A DNA stretch of 22,760 nucleotides, taken from assembly GCA_964445305.1 (NCBI GenBank), contig CAYUKK010000095.1:1-22760 (forward strand), read 5' to 3'. Below are positions 1 to 6,942 of the stretch, one piece after another; position 1 is the stretch's first letter; the number at the start of each line of letters is the position of its first letter. The notes beneath the pieces were generated by a model that was not told the origin of the DNA, searched no databases, and saw only the letters and a list, made by a program, of their open reading frames with translations. A program made the position numbers and the translations under genes. Source of the stretch: CAYUKK01 sp964445305 (GTDB lineage Bacteria > Acidobacteriota > Aminicenantia > Aminicenantales > UBA8522).

Positions 1-19
1 GGGCAATCTTCCGTTTCAT
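1..19 (-). CDS. 5' end of an unidentified gene, cut by the window edge
   Basis: On the minus strand an ATG (19-17) overlaps by one base the TGA stop of the preceding gene, in the arrangement TGATG. An AAGGA element lies six bases ahead of it, inside the last codons of that gene. Only six codons are visible (M-K-R-K-I-A). This is a good coupled start, but far too little for a function. Carbamate kinase would fit such an N-terminus; that is a guess. Confidence 0.35.
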
Positions 20-1323
20 CAGTAATCCTTGAGGATATCCTTGAGGGTGGGCGAGCCGATTTCCTCGAGCTCGTAGCGAACGCGAAGAATCCTCTTTTTG
101 GGGCTGATGACACGTCTGAGGTCAATAGGAGTGGCGCTGACAACCAGGTCGCAATCAACCTGGTTGATGGTCCGGGCCAGCTCCCTTATTTGTTTCTCTC
201 CGTATCCCATAGCCGGGAGGACCCGGTCGAGATGGCCATATTTTCTGAATGTTTCCTTGATACTGCCCACCGCCCACGGCCGAGGGTCGATGATCTCCGC
301 TGCCTGGTACTGGCGGGCGGCGACGATGCCAGCTCCGTACGTCATGCCGCCGTGGGTAAGCGTTGGGCCATCCTCGATGACGAGGACCCGCTTGCCGGCA
401 ATGGCCTTTCCGTCTTCGACCTTGATCCTTGAGTTGGCGCGGACGATTCTCGCTTTCGGGTTAAACGCCTTGATGTTCTTCTGGATCGCTTTCACCTGGT
501 CGGGGGAGGCTGTGTCCATCTTGTTGATGACGATGACGTCGGCGCGGCGGAAGTTTGTCTCGCCCGGGTGGTAGAGGAGCTCGTGGCCGGCCCGGTGGGG
601 GTCAACGACAACGATTTCTAAATCGGGGACATAGAAGGGAAAGTCGTTATTGCCCCCATCCCAGAGGATGATGTCAGCTTCCTTTTCGGCTTGCCTCAAG
701 ATGGCTTGGTAATCCACGCCGGCATAAACGATAATGCCGTTGTCGAGGTGGGGTTCGTATTCCTCCCGCTCTTCGATGGTGCACTCGTACCGGTCAAGGT
801 CCTCGTAGGTGGCGAAGCGCTGGACTTTCTGTTTGACCAGGTCTCCGTAGGGCATGGGATGGCGGATGACCGCCACTTTCCGGCCTTTCTTCTTGAGGAG
901 GACGGCGATCTTCCGGCTCGTCTGGCTTTTCCCTGAACCCGTCCGGACGGCGCAGATAGAGATGACAGGCTTGCGGCTCTTGAGCATAGTTTCAGAGGGG
1001 CCGAGGAGGCAAAAGCTCGCTCCAGCGGCATGGGCGATAGAAGCCCGGTGCATCACATACTCATGGGAGACATCGCTGTAGGCGAAGATGACTTCCTTCA
1101 CCCGATGCTTCTGGATGAGAAAAGGAAGCTCCTCTTCGGCGTAGATAGAGATTCCTTTGGGATAGAGCTTTCCGGCCAGCTCAGCCGGGTACTTGCGGTC
1201 CTCTATATCCGGGATCTGGGTGGCGGTAAAAGCCACGACCCGGTAATGGGGATTATCCCGGAAGAAGACGTTGAAGTTGTGGAAATCTCTTCCGGCGGCA
1301 CCCATAATGATTACTTTTTTCAT
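19..1323 (-). CDS. Cyclic 2,3-diphosphoglycerate synthetase-like P-loop protein (COG2403 family)
   Basis: The 434-residue protein has an N-terminal Rossmann-like segment (GAAGRDFHNFN, residues 8-18). A P-loop, GSGKSQTS, lies at 129-136, a WDGGNND stretch at 221-227, and an NKMD guanine-type motif at 267-270. This order is that of the COG2403 predicted GTPases. Their characterised archaeal member makes cyclic 2,3-diphosphoglycerate, a thermoprotectant of some methanogens, from 2,3-diphosphoglycerate and ATP. Bacterial members are common in databases, but their substrate is not established to my knowledge, so the enzyme name marks family only. The protein has no signal peptide or membrane segment and is probably cytoplasmic. 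The start is supported by AGGAG seven bases before the ATG. It lies downstream of an amino acid permease on the same strand and is followed by a gene whose start overlaps its stop, so a small catabolic or nucleotide-linked operon is possible. Confidence 0.75.
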   Translation of the reverse strand: MKKVIIMGAAGRDFHNFNVFFRDNPHYRVVAFTATQIPDIEDRKYPAELAGKLYPKGISIYAEEELPFLIQKHRVKEVIFAYSDVSHEYVMHRASIAHAAGASFCLLGPSETMLKSRKPVISICAVRTGSGKSQTSRKIAVLLKKKGRKVAVIRHPMPYGDLVKQKVQRFATYEDLDRYECTIEEREEYEPHLDNGIIVYAGVDYQAILRQAEKEADIILWDGGNNDFPFYVPDLEIVVVDPHRAGHELLYHPGETNFRRADVIVINKMDTASPDQVKAIQKNIKAFNPKARIVRANSRIKVEDGKAIAGKRVLVIEDGPTLTHGGMTYGAGIVAARQYQAAEIIDPRPWAVGSIKETFRKYGHLDRVLPAMGYGEKQIRELARTINQVDCDLVVSATPIDLRRVISPKKRILRVRYELEEIGSPTLKDILKDY

Positions 1324-1394
1324 CCATTGACTCCTTGTTGAGAAAAGGGAGGAAGTTCCTGGGCCTTATTTCGTCTCCTGATTAAAGAGCGATT

Positions 1395-1424
1395 AGTATA
1401 ATATAGAGGTGAGGGAGAATTCAA
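1395..1424 (-). promoter_or_regulatory. Candidate promoter for the COG2403-family gene
   Basis: Read on the minus strand, TTGAAT (1424-1419) is followed after 18 bases by TATACT (1400-1395), about 70 bases before the ATG. A TATTAT hexamer overlaps the same site. The match to sigma70 boxes is fair. It would let the gene be transcribed independently of the permease upstream. A perfect ten-base palindrome, ACGGGCCCGT (1432-1441), lies just upstream; it has no T-run and so is not a standard terminator. Confidence 0.35.
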
Positions 1425-1479
1425 CGCCGCGACGGGCCCGTACGGATGTATCTCCACTCAATAGGGATAGACCGGGCGC

Positions 1480-2898
1480 CTATTTCTTCTTATGAACTCG
1501 CTGGAGCCGGCTATGCTTAACGCCGTAGAGGAAATAGATGAGCAAGCCTGAGGCGAGCCAGCCGCCAAACCGTATCCAGGTCACGACGGGCAGGCTGTAC
1601 ATGAGATAGAAGCAGAAAGCCACCGTTAGCAAGGGCGTGAACGGAACGCCGGGTGTTTTGAACTTTCGCTCCACCTCGGGGCGCGTCTTCCGCAAGACGA
1701 TAACGCCGATGGAGACGAGGACGAAAGCGAAAAGGGTGCCGATGTTGCAGAGCTCGATGATCATGCTCAGGGGAAAGACACCGGCGATGAAAGCCGTCAT
1801 GCTTCCCGTTATCCAGGTGCAGATGTGCGGCGTCTTGTGCTGGCGGTGGACACGGGAGAAGGAAGCAGGCAGGAGGCCGTCGCGGGCCATGACCATGAAG
1901 ATCCTTACCTGACCGTAGAGAGTGACGAGCAGAGTTGAGATCATCCCGATAACAGCTCCCGTGGCGACGAGCGCTCCCCCCCAGCGGATGCCGATGCGAG
2001 CCAGGGCAGCGGGGAGGGCGTTTCCGACGTCGATTTCCTTGAAGGGGACCATGCCCGTAAGGACGAAGGCGACAGAGACATAGAGGAGGATGATGACGCC
2101 CAGGCAGAGCATGAGGCCCAAGGGGACATCCCGTTTCGGGTTTCTGGTCTCTTCAGCGGCCGTGGAGACGGCGTCAAACCCGATGTAAGCAAAAAAGATG
2201 ATGGCCGCTCCGGCCATGATTCCTTTCCAGCCGAAAGGAGCCAAAGGACTCAGGTTGGCGAAATTGACGTGGGAAATGCCCAAGAAGACAAAGAGAAGAA
2301 TCACCGAAATCTTGATGGCGACAATGATGTTGTTGACGCGGGCACTTTCCCGGATGCCAAGATAAAGGATCCAGGTGATGCCCATGGTGATCAATATGGC
2401 CGGCAGGTCAACCACACCGCCGGAGAGGAGAATGCGTCCCTCGGGCGTCGTGGTCACGGGTGGCGTGACAAGGGCTTTGGGGAGCTTGAGGCCGAGCTGT
2501 TCAACCAAAGGGATGAAGGTCGTTGACCAGCCGGAGGCGACAGCGCTCGCCGAAACCATGTACTCGAGCATTAGGTCCCAGCCGATGATCCAGGCGATGA
2601 CCTCACCGAAGGCGACGTAGGAGTAGGAATACGTGCTCCCGGCGACGGGAAACATGCAGGCGAGTTCGGAATAGGTGAGGGCGCAGAAAGCGCAGGTCAC
2701 AGCGGCGATGATGAACGAAATGAGAACCCCCGGGCCAGCCAGCTGCGCGCCCTGGCCGGTCGCTACAAAGATGCCGGTTCCGACGACCGACCCGATCCCC
2801 AATGCGGCCAGGTCACCAGCCCGAAGGTTTTTTTTGAGCAGGGTTTGCTCAGAAGCCGCGTGGATTTCCTGGGGCGTCTTGGTGATCCAGATGTTCAC
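1480..2898 (-). CDS. APC-superfamily amino acid permease
   Basis: The 472-residue protein is almost entirely hydrophobic helices, as expected for a 12-helix inner membrane transporter. After a short cytoplasmic start come the APC signature GIGSVVGTGIFV in helix 1 (about residues 35-46), an ELACMFPVAGSTYSY stretch in helix 3, and FFAYIGFDAVSTAAEETRNPKRDVP in the middle. These features resemble the cationic amino acid transporter/YfnA branch. It should import an amino acid by proton symport or exchange; the substrate cannot be read from the sequence. It starts with GTG at 2898, five bases after GGAGG. An ATG overlapping the GTG by one base meets TGA at once and cannot be used. The length is normal and no break is visible. 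A likely promoter lies about 100 bases upstream. Confidence 0.92.
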   Translation of the reverse strand: MNIWITKTPQEIHAASEQTLLKKNLRAGDLAALGIGSVVGTGIFVATGQGAQLAGPGVLISFIIAAVTCAFCALTYSELACMFPVAGSTYSYSYVAFGEVIAWIIGWDLMLEYMVSASAVASGWSTTFIPLVEQLGLKLPKALVTPPVTTTPEGRILLSGGVVDLPAILITMGITWILYLGIRESARVNNIIVAIKISVILLFVFLGISHVNFANLSPLAPFGWKGIMAGAAIIFFAYIGFDAVSTAAEETRNPKRDVPLGLMLCLGVIILLYVSVAFVLTGMVPFKEIDVGNALPAALARIGIRWGGALVATGAVIGMISTLLVTLYGQVRIFMVMARDGLLPASFSRVHRQHKTPHICTWITGSMTAFIAGVFPLSMIIELCNIGTLFAFVLVSIGVIVLRKTRPEVERKFKTPGVPFTPLLTVAFCFYLMYSLPVVTWIRFGGWLASGLLIYFLYGVKHSRLQRVHKKK

Positions 2899-3301
2899 AT
2901 CTTCCTCCAGAGGGTGGAGATATTTTTTCCCCTGTCGGCCGCTTGGTTAGCCTTGGGCTCGGGCGCTTGAACGATGAGGTTCATGGGGTAAAAAAGCTAT
3001 GATATCGATATTTCTGGCGCGAGGCAATGGTTAGATGATTTGACACGCCCCAGGAAGATTTCAGTCTTGAAGGATTTCCCTTTTCCAGCTTTGGTCCTTG
3101 CGGTTGTAGCCCCTCTTTCCTTTTTTGGTCGAGTGGGGCTTGGTTGGCGGAGGAAGAGGACGGCGGACCTGCTTCCAGGCTGGTTTCTGGCGTCGATCGA
3201 TTTGGTGGGGCATCTTTTCTTCGATTATCCCATGCTTTCCTGAGCTATTTTCTTTCTGGCTCGGGCCATCTCTTTTTTAAAGATTTTGACCCAACGAATG
3301 A
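2899..3301. other. Intergenic stretch without a supported gene
   Basis: These 403 bases separate the permease start from the end of the phosphodiesterase gene; both genes lie on the minus strand. The part nearest the permease holds its ribosome binding site and a likely promoter. In the remainder I see T-rich and C-rich tracts on the plus strand and a few short open frames without ribosome binding sites or recognisable motifs. I see no clear terminator for the phosphodiesterase gene. Confidence 0.5.
2999..3027 (-). promoter_or_regulatory. Candidate promoter of the amino acid permease
   Basis: On the minus strand TTGCCT (3027-3022) is followed after exactly 17 bases by TATCAT (3004-2999), which matches five of six bases of the -10 consensus. 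Transcription would begin near 2992 and give a leader of roughly 95 bases before the GTG start. The spacing is ideal; the -35 box is only a four-of-six match. Confidence 0.45.
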
Positions 3302-3784
3302 TCACAGCGAAACGACATCAGCCTCAAGTTTTTCCGGGTCGAGGAGGGCGACGCTCGATTTCCCCGTGAGCCACCCACCCGCCTCGCCAGGGTTGAGGAC
3401 AAGGGTCCGGCCTTCCTTTTTCAATTCCGGCTTGTGAGTATGGCCAAAGACGATGACATCATAATTTCCCGCGGCCGCATACTTCCCGACCGAAAAGTGG
3501 TAATGGACGAGGAGGAAGCGGCGGCCCGAGGACAGGAAGACGAGCGGGGCCTCGTGGACCTCGGCGAATCCTTCCAGGGCTTTCTCGAGCCCCATTTTTT
3601 CGCCATCGCAGTTGCCGTAGACAGCTTTGACCGGGCAGCCGAGGGCTTGGAGTTCTCTGGCGGCGAAAGGAGCGATAAAGTCGCCGGCATGGAGAACGAG
3701 GTCGCAGCCGGCCTCCCTAAAAAGCGCCACGGCCCGGCGAATCATCGTCACGTTATCGTGCGAATCCGACATCACGCCAATCAT
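3302..3784 (-). CDS. YfcE/MJ0936-type metallophosphoesterase
   Basis: This 160-residue cytoplasmic protein has the complete calcineurin-like metal site: SDSH with Asp7 and His9, HAGD with Asp35, GNCD with Asn58, HYH at 94-96 and GHTH at 114-117. Its length is typical of the small YfcE/MJ0936 family. Those enzymes use two divalent metals and hydrolyse phosphodiesters in vitro, often with 2',3'-cyclic nucleotides or artificial substrates; the cellular substrate is usually unknown. The ATG start is preceded by GGAG with a seven-base spacer. It is probably transcribed alone from an extended -10 promoter about 130 bases upstream, leaving a long leader with a palindrome. Confidence 0.9.
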   Translation of the reverse strand: MIGVMSDSHDNVTMIRRAVALFREAGCDLVLHAGDFIAPFAARELQALGCPVKAVYGNCDGEKMGLEKALEGFAEVHEAPLVFLSSGRRFLLVHYHFSVGKYAAAGNYDVIVFGHTHKPELKKEGRTLVLNPGEAGGWLTGKSSVALLDPEKLEADVVSL

Positions 3785-3873
3785 CGCCTTTCTCCAGACT
3801 CGATTCTCACTTTAAACCCAGAAGGCTTTGCTTATAGCCTCCGTCCAAAGCGGCATCGAATTCCACAAGCCCG

Positions 3874-3887
3874 TTCTCCATGGAGAA
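3874..3887. promoter_or_regulatory. Perfect 14-base palindrome in the phosphodiesterase leader
   Basis: TTCTCCATGGAGAA is exactly self-complementary. It sits between the phosphodiesterase start (3784) and its likely promoter (3919-3927), about 30 bases into the predicted transcript. It could be an operator or simply a small RNA hairpin. No matching second copy was seen elsewhere in the window. Confidence 0.3.
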
Positions 3888-3918
3888 AGAATCGTACCCG
3901 CGGTTATTTTTTTGTCTT

Positions 3919-3927
3919 ATTATAGCA
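3919..3927 (-). promoter_or_regulatory. Extended -10 promoter for the phosphodiesterase
   Basis: Read on the minus strand, TGCTATAAT contains a perfect -10 box (TATAAT, 3924-3919) with the TG of an extended -10 element one base upstream. The sequence 17 bases upstream (GCATGG) does not resemble a -35 box, which is usual for extended -10 promoters. The leader would be about 130 bases long. Confidence 0.45.
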
Positions 3928-4021
3928 CATTTTTCGTCCCACCATGCCCGGATTTCTGGCGTCGAAGGGCGAAGGTTTCACGGGTGGTTCCATCGGGCAC
4001 CTCGGGGCGACCGTCCCGTCC

Positions 4022-4051
4022 TTGACAGAATCTCTTTAAATTCTTTAAGAT
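4022..4051 (+). promoter_or_regulatory. Sigma70-type promoter of tRNA-Val and the thrS operon
   Basis: A perfect TTGACA (4022-4027) is followed after 18 bases by TAAGAT (4046-4051). Transcription should start near 4058, about 15 bases before the tRNA. No comparable promoter was found between the tRNA and thrS, so it probably also serves the downstream operon. The -10 box lies inside the inverted repeat CTTTAA-GATA-TTAAAG (4043-4058), which could be an operator. Confidence 0.6.
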
Positions 4052-4072
4052 ATTAAAGTCTTTTAGGAATTC

Positions 4073-4147
4073 AGGCGCGTAGCTCAGTGGTAGAGTGCTT
4101 CCTTGACGCGGAAGAGGTCGAGGGTTCGATACCCTCCGCGCCTACCA
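4073..4147 (+). tRNA. tRNA-Val (anticodon GAC)
   Basis: The cloverleaf folds fully. The seven-pair acceptor stem is AGGCGCG with CGCGCCT. The D arm is GCTC-AGTGGTA-GAGT with one G-T pair. The anticodon stem is CTTCC with GGAAG around loop TTGACGC, so the anticodon is GAC, which reads GUC/GUU valine codons. The T arm is GAGGG-TTCGATA-CCCTC. Discriminator A and the CCA end are encoded. The tRNA lies 85 bases before thrS, and a strong promoter ends about 20 bases upstream. It may be cut out of a joint transcript with the thrS operon. Confidence 0.97.
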
Positions 4148-4165
4148 TCATCGAATAAGGAGTGC

Positions 4166-4220
4166 GTATTCAAGAGGACGCAAGACGATTGGGACATTTG
4201 CCCTTCCGCCTGTTGAATAC
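4166..4220 (+). promoter_or_regulatory. Inverted repeat in the leader before thrS
   Basis: GTATTCAA (4166-4173) and TTGAATAC (4213-4220) are exact reverse complements. Inside them, AGG (4175-4177) can pair with CCT (4209-4211) across one G-G mismatch. The stem ends 12 bases before the thrS ATG, which lacks a clear ribosome binding site. It could control thrS translation or shield the tRNA trailer. I saw no threonine-anticodon-like loop of the kind used by the E. coli thrS operator. Confidence 0.35.
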
Positions 4221-4232
4221 CCATAAATAAAG

Positions 4233-6155
4233 ATGTCCGAAGATGTCCTCATTCGTGTCGACGGGTCTACCCTTTCCGTCAAGAAAGGGACGAGCGTTAT
4301 GGATGCCCTCCGCTTGCTCTCCCTCGCCCGCAAACCTGTGCTGGCGAGCGTCGATGGCGAGGTCTTCGGCCTCGATGTCTCTCTGGAGAAGAGCGCCGAA
4401 GTGAAGGTCCTTTTTACTGATTCCGAAGAAGGTCTCGAAATTCTGAGGCACAGCGCCGCCCATCTTTTGGCTCACGCCGTGGTCGAGCTTTTCCCGGGGA
4501 CGCAGATTGGAGTCGGACCGGCCGTTGAAAACGGCTTCTATTACGACTTCCTCCGGGAAACTCCTTTTAGCCCTGAGGATTTAACGGCCATCGAGGCCAG
4601 GATGAAGGAGATTGTCGAGCGCCACCTTCCCATCCGGAAACTCGTCTATACGAAGAGCGAAGCCATCAAGGTTTTCAAGGATGCCGGCCAAAGGCTCAAG
4701 GTTGAGCTGATCGAGGAAAAGGGCGGGGACGAAGTCACAGTCTACGCGCAGGGAGACTTCCTGGATTTCTGTCTTGGACCCCACGTCCCCTCGACAGGCT
4801 ACATCAGGAACTTCAAGCTCCTTTCCGTTTCCGGAGCTTACTGGAAGGGCGACGAAAAAGGCATCCAGCTCCAGCGCATTTACGGCACTGCTTTTTATGA
4901 GAAGGACCAGCTCGAAGCATACCTCCGCTTGCTCGAGGAGGCAAAAAAGAGAGACCACCGCCGGCTGGGCGTCGAGCTCGACCTCTTTAGCTTCAACGAG
5001 GATTTGGGCGGGGGGTTAATCCTCTGGCATCCCAAGGGAGCGACCATCCGTCATCTCATCGAGGAATACTGGCGAGAGGAGCATGTCCGCGATGGCTACG
5101 AATTCCTCTACACCCCCCACATCGGCAAGCTCGATATCTGGCGAAAAAGCGGCCACACGGAATTCTACGAGGCCATGTTTCCCTGTCTCCTCACTGAGGG
5201 TGTCGAGTACGAGCTCAAACCCATGAATTGCCCTTTCCATATCATGGTCTATAAGGCCCGTCAGCGGAGCTACCGTGATTTGCCGCTTCGCTGGGCTGAG
5301 CTGGGAACGGTCTATCGCTTCGAAAGGAGCGGCGTTCTCCACGGCCTTCTCCGGGTCCGCGGCTTCACCCAGGATGACGCCCACATCTTTTGCCGCGAGG
5401 ACCAGCTCGAGGCGGAAATCACCAAGGTTATTTTCCTGGCCCGGCGGCTCCTCATGACTTTCGGCTTTGACGACTACGATGTGTTCCTCTCGACGCGACC
5501 GGAAAAGTATGTTGGCCGCGTTGAGGACTGGGAAAAAGCCACCCGGGCTTTGGAGAAGGCTCTTCAGGCTGCTGTGCTCGGCTACCGCGTCGATGAGGGA
5601 GAAGGCGTTTTCTATGGCCCCAAGATTGATATCAAGATCAAGGATGCCCTCGGTCGCTCCTGGCAGTGCACAACGATCCAGCTGGACTTCAACCTGGCCG
5701 AGCGCTTCGAGCTCTCTTTCGCCGGGGAAGACGGAGCTTTACACCGTCCTTTCCTCATCCATCGGGCCCTCCTGGGCTCCCTGGAACGGTTCTTCGGCAT
5801 CCTCATCGAACACTACAACGGCAATTTTCCCCTCTGGCTGGCACCCATCCAGGTCATCATCCTCCCCATTGCCGATCGCCATCATGAGTATGCCATTTCC
5901 CTGGAGACCAGGTTTAAGGAGCGTGGTTTGAGGACAAGAGTGGACGTCAGGCGGGAGAAAATTGGCTACAAGGTCCGTGATGCCGAAAGTCAGAAAATTC
6001 CCCTGATCCTCGTTGTTGGAGACAAAGAAATGGCCAGCGGGAAAGCCTCCCTCCGGGTCCATACCCAGGGGGACCGGGGAGAGGTGGAGGTGGGGGCATT
6101 CCTTGAAAAAATCCTTGATTTAAATAAAAATAAGGCTTTGACGCTGACTTTTTAA
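4233..6155 (+). CDS. thrS: Threonyl-tRNA synthetase
   Basis: ThrRS charges tRNA-Thr in the cytoplasm. The 640 residues match the usual bacterial length. A TGS domain (about 1-61) is followed by the editing domain with HSAAH (His73, His77) and FCLGPHVPSTG, which clear mischarged serine. The class II core follows, with the MNCPFH zinc-cysteine motif, RWAELGTVYRFERSG motif 2 and RGFTQDDAHIFC; motif 3 is near HRALLGSLERF. The C-terminal anticodon-binding domain begins around PLWLAPIQVIILP. The ATG has no good Shine-Dalgarno sequence, but the TGS domain begins directly after it and no alternative in-frame start was seen. It is the first protein gene after tRNA-Val, in the common bacterial order thrS-infC-rpmI-rplT-pheST. 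The last codons hold a candidate promoter for infC. Confidence 0.97.
   Translation: MSEDVLIRVDGSTLSVKKGTSVMDALRLLSLARKPVLASVDGEVFGLDVSLEKSAEVKVLFTDSEEGLEILRHSAAHLLAHAVVELFPGTQIGVGPAVENGFYYDFLRETPFSPEDLTAIEARMKEIVERHLPIRKLVYTKSEAIKVFKDAGQRLKVELIEEKGGDEVTVYAQGDFLDFCLGPHVPSTGYIRNFKLLSVSGAYWKGDEKGIQLQRIYGTAFYEKDQLEAYLRLLEEAKKRDHRRLGVELDLFSFNEDLGGGLILWHPKGATIRHLIEEYWREEHVRDGYEFLYTPHIGKLDIWRKSGHTEFYEAMFPCLLTEGVEYELKPMNCPFHIMVYKARQRSYRDLPLRWAELGTVYRFERSGVLHGLLRVRGFTQDDAHIFCREDQLEAEITKVIFLARRLLMTFGFDDYDVFLSTRPEKYVGRVEDWEKATRALEKALQAAVLGYRVDEGEGVFYGPKIDIKIKDALGRSWQCTTIQLDFNLAERFELSFAGEDGALHRPFLIHRALLGSLERFFGILIEHYNGNFPLWLAPIQVIILPIADRHHEYAISLETRFKERGLRTRVDVRREKIGYKVRDAESQKIPLILVVGDKEMASGKASLRVHTQGDRGEVEVGAFLEKILDLNKNKALTLTF
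6103..6131 (+). promoter_or_regulatory. Candidate internal promoter for infC inside the end of thrS
   Basis: TTGAAA (6103-6108) is followed at a 16- or 17-base distance by TAAAAA or AAAAAT (6125-6131) in a very AT-rich stretch. Transcription would begin near 6137, about 30 bases before the infC start and just upstream of its ribosome binding site. E. coli also has infC promoters within thrS, so the position is plausible. The -10 box is weak. Confidence 0.35.
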
Positions 6156-6170
6156 AGGAGGCCGAGCATT
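6154..6170 (+). promoter_or_regulatory. Ribosome binding site fixing the non-AUG start of infC
   Basis: AAAGGAGG (6154-6161) overlaps the thrS stop codon and is followed after six bases by ATT (6168-6170), then ATC. This is the only strong Shine-Dalgarno sequence near infC. It lies about 70 bases from the first in-frame ATG (6231), too far to serve it. Confidence 0.85.
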
Positions 6171-6797
6171 ATCAGGAGACATTCTTTTTATCCTGTTGTC
6201 AAGAAAACGAGACCGCATCGGATCAACGAAATGATTCACGCCAGAGAGATCAGGGTGATCGACGAGGACAAGAAGCAGGTCGGGATTTTGCCTGTGGCCG
6301 AGGCTCTCAACCTTGCCCGACAGAAGGGGTTGGACCTGGTCGAGATTGCTCCCGAAGCCATGCCGCCCGTCTGCCGGATCATGGATTACGGGAAGTTCCT
6401 CTACGAACAGCACAAGAAAGCCCAGGAAGCCAAGAAGCATCAGAAGCAGGTGCAGCTCAAGGAAATTAAATTCAGGCCAAAAATCAGCATCCACGATTAT
6501 AACTTCAAGATACGCCATGTCCGCGATTTTCTTGAAGATGGGAACAAGGTCAAAATCACCATCATGATCCGGGGGAGAGAAAGGTCCAGGCCGGAGCTGG
6601 CCCAGCAGATCATGGACAGGATTCTCGAAGACATGCGCGAGGTCGGACGCCAGGATGGAGAGATTCGAAGGCAGGAGTGGGCAATATCGGCCCTGCTCGT
6701 TCCCGTGAAGCCAGGAGGAAAAGATGCCAAAGCTAAAGACACATCGGGGGGCCAGAAAGAGGTTCCGGGTCACGGCGAAGAAGAAGATCGTCCATAG
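6168..6797 (+). CDS. infC: Translation initiation factor IF-3
   Basis: IF-3 binds the 30S subunit, prevents premature joining of 50S and checks start codons. I place the start at ATT 6168 (ATC 6171 is also possible). The family-typical RINE...IHAREIRVID segment begins before the first ATG, and the only good ribosome binding site lies in front of the ATT. The product is then 209 residues. It has the N-terminal domain with GLDLVEIAPEAMPPVCRIMDYGKF, a lysine-rich linker, and the C-terminal domain with KEIKFRPKISIHDYNFKIRHVRDFLEDGNKVKI. Rare AUU starts on infC are known in E. coli, where IF-3 represses its own synthesis by rejecting them; the same control is inferred here. The last 25 or so residues, beyond the normal IF-3 core, are read from DNA that also encodes the start of rpmI. 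Confidence 0.95.
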   Translation: MIRRHSFYPVVKKTRPHRINEMIHAREIRVIDEDKKQVGILPVAEALNLARQKGLDLVEIAPEAMPPVCRIMDYGKFLYEQHKKAQEAKKHQKQVQLKEIKFRPKISIHDYNFKIRHVRDFLEDGNKVKITIMIRGRERSRPELAQQIMDRILEDMREVGRQDGEIRRQEWAISALLVPVKPGGKDAKAKDTSGGQKEVPGHGEEEDRP

Positions 6798-6924
6798 CCG
6801 GGCCTACAAAAGCCATCTGCTGGCAAAGAAAAGCGCCAAAAGGAAAAGAACCTTGCGGAAGGGAGTTGTCGTCAGCCGCGCTGACCGGGCGATCATCAAA
6901 AAAATGCTGCCCTATGGATTTTAG
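6724..6924 (+). CDS. rpmI: 50S ribosomal protein L35
   Basis: This is a 66-residue, very basic protein with the L35 pattern MPKLKTHRGARKRFRVTAKKKI at the start and a DRAIIKKMLPYG end. It is part of the large ribosomal subunit. AGGAGG lies closely ahead of the ATG. The first 74 bases overlap the 3' end of infC in another frame, so translation is probably coupled to IF-3. L20 follows 18 bases later, as in most bacteria. Confidence 0.97.
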   Translation: MPKLKTHRGARKRFRVTAKKKIVHSRAYKSHLLAKKSAKRKRTLRKGVVVSRADRAIIKKMLPYGF

Positions 6925-6942
6925 AAGAAGGCGAGGAAGACC

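Noticed and set aside
3040..3437. Two plus-strand open frames across the permease-phosphodiesterase gap
   Set aside because: There is no Shine-Dalgarno, no family motif, and one runs antisense into the intact phosphodiesterase gene.
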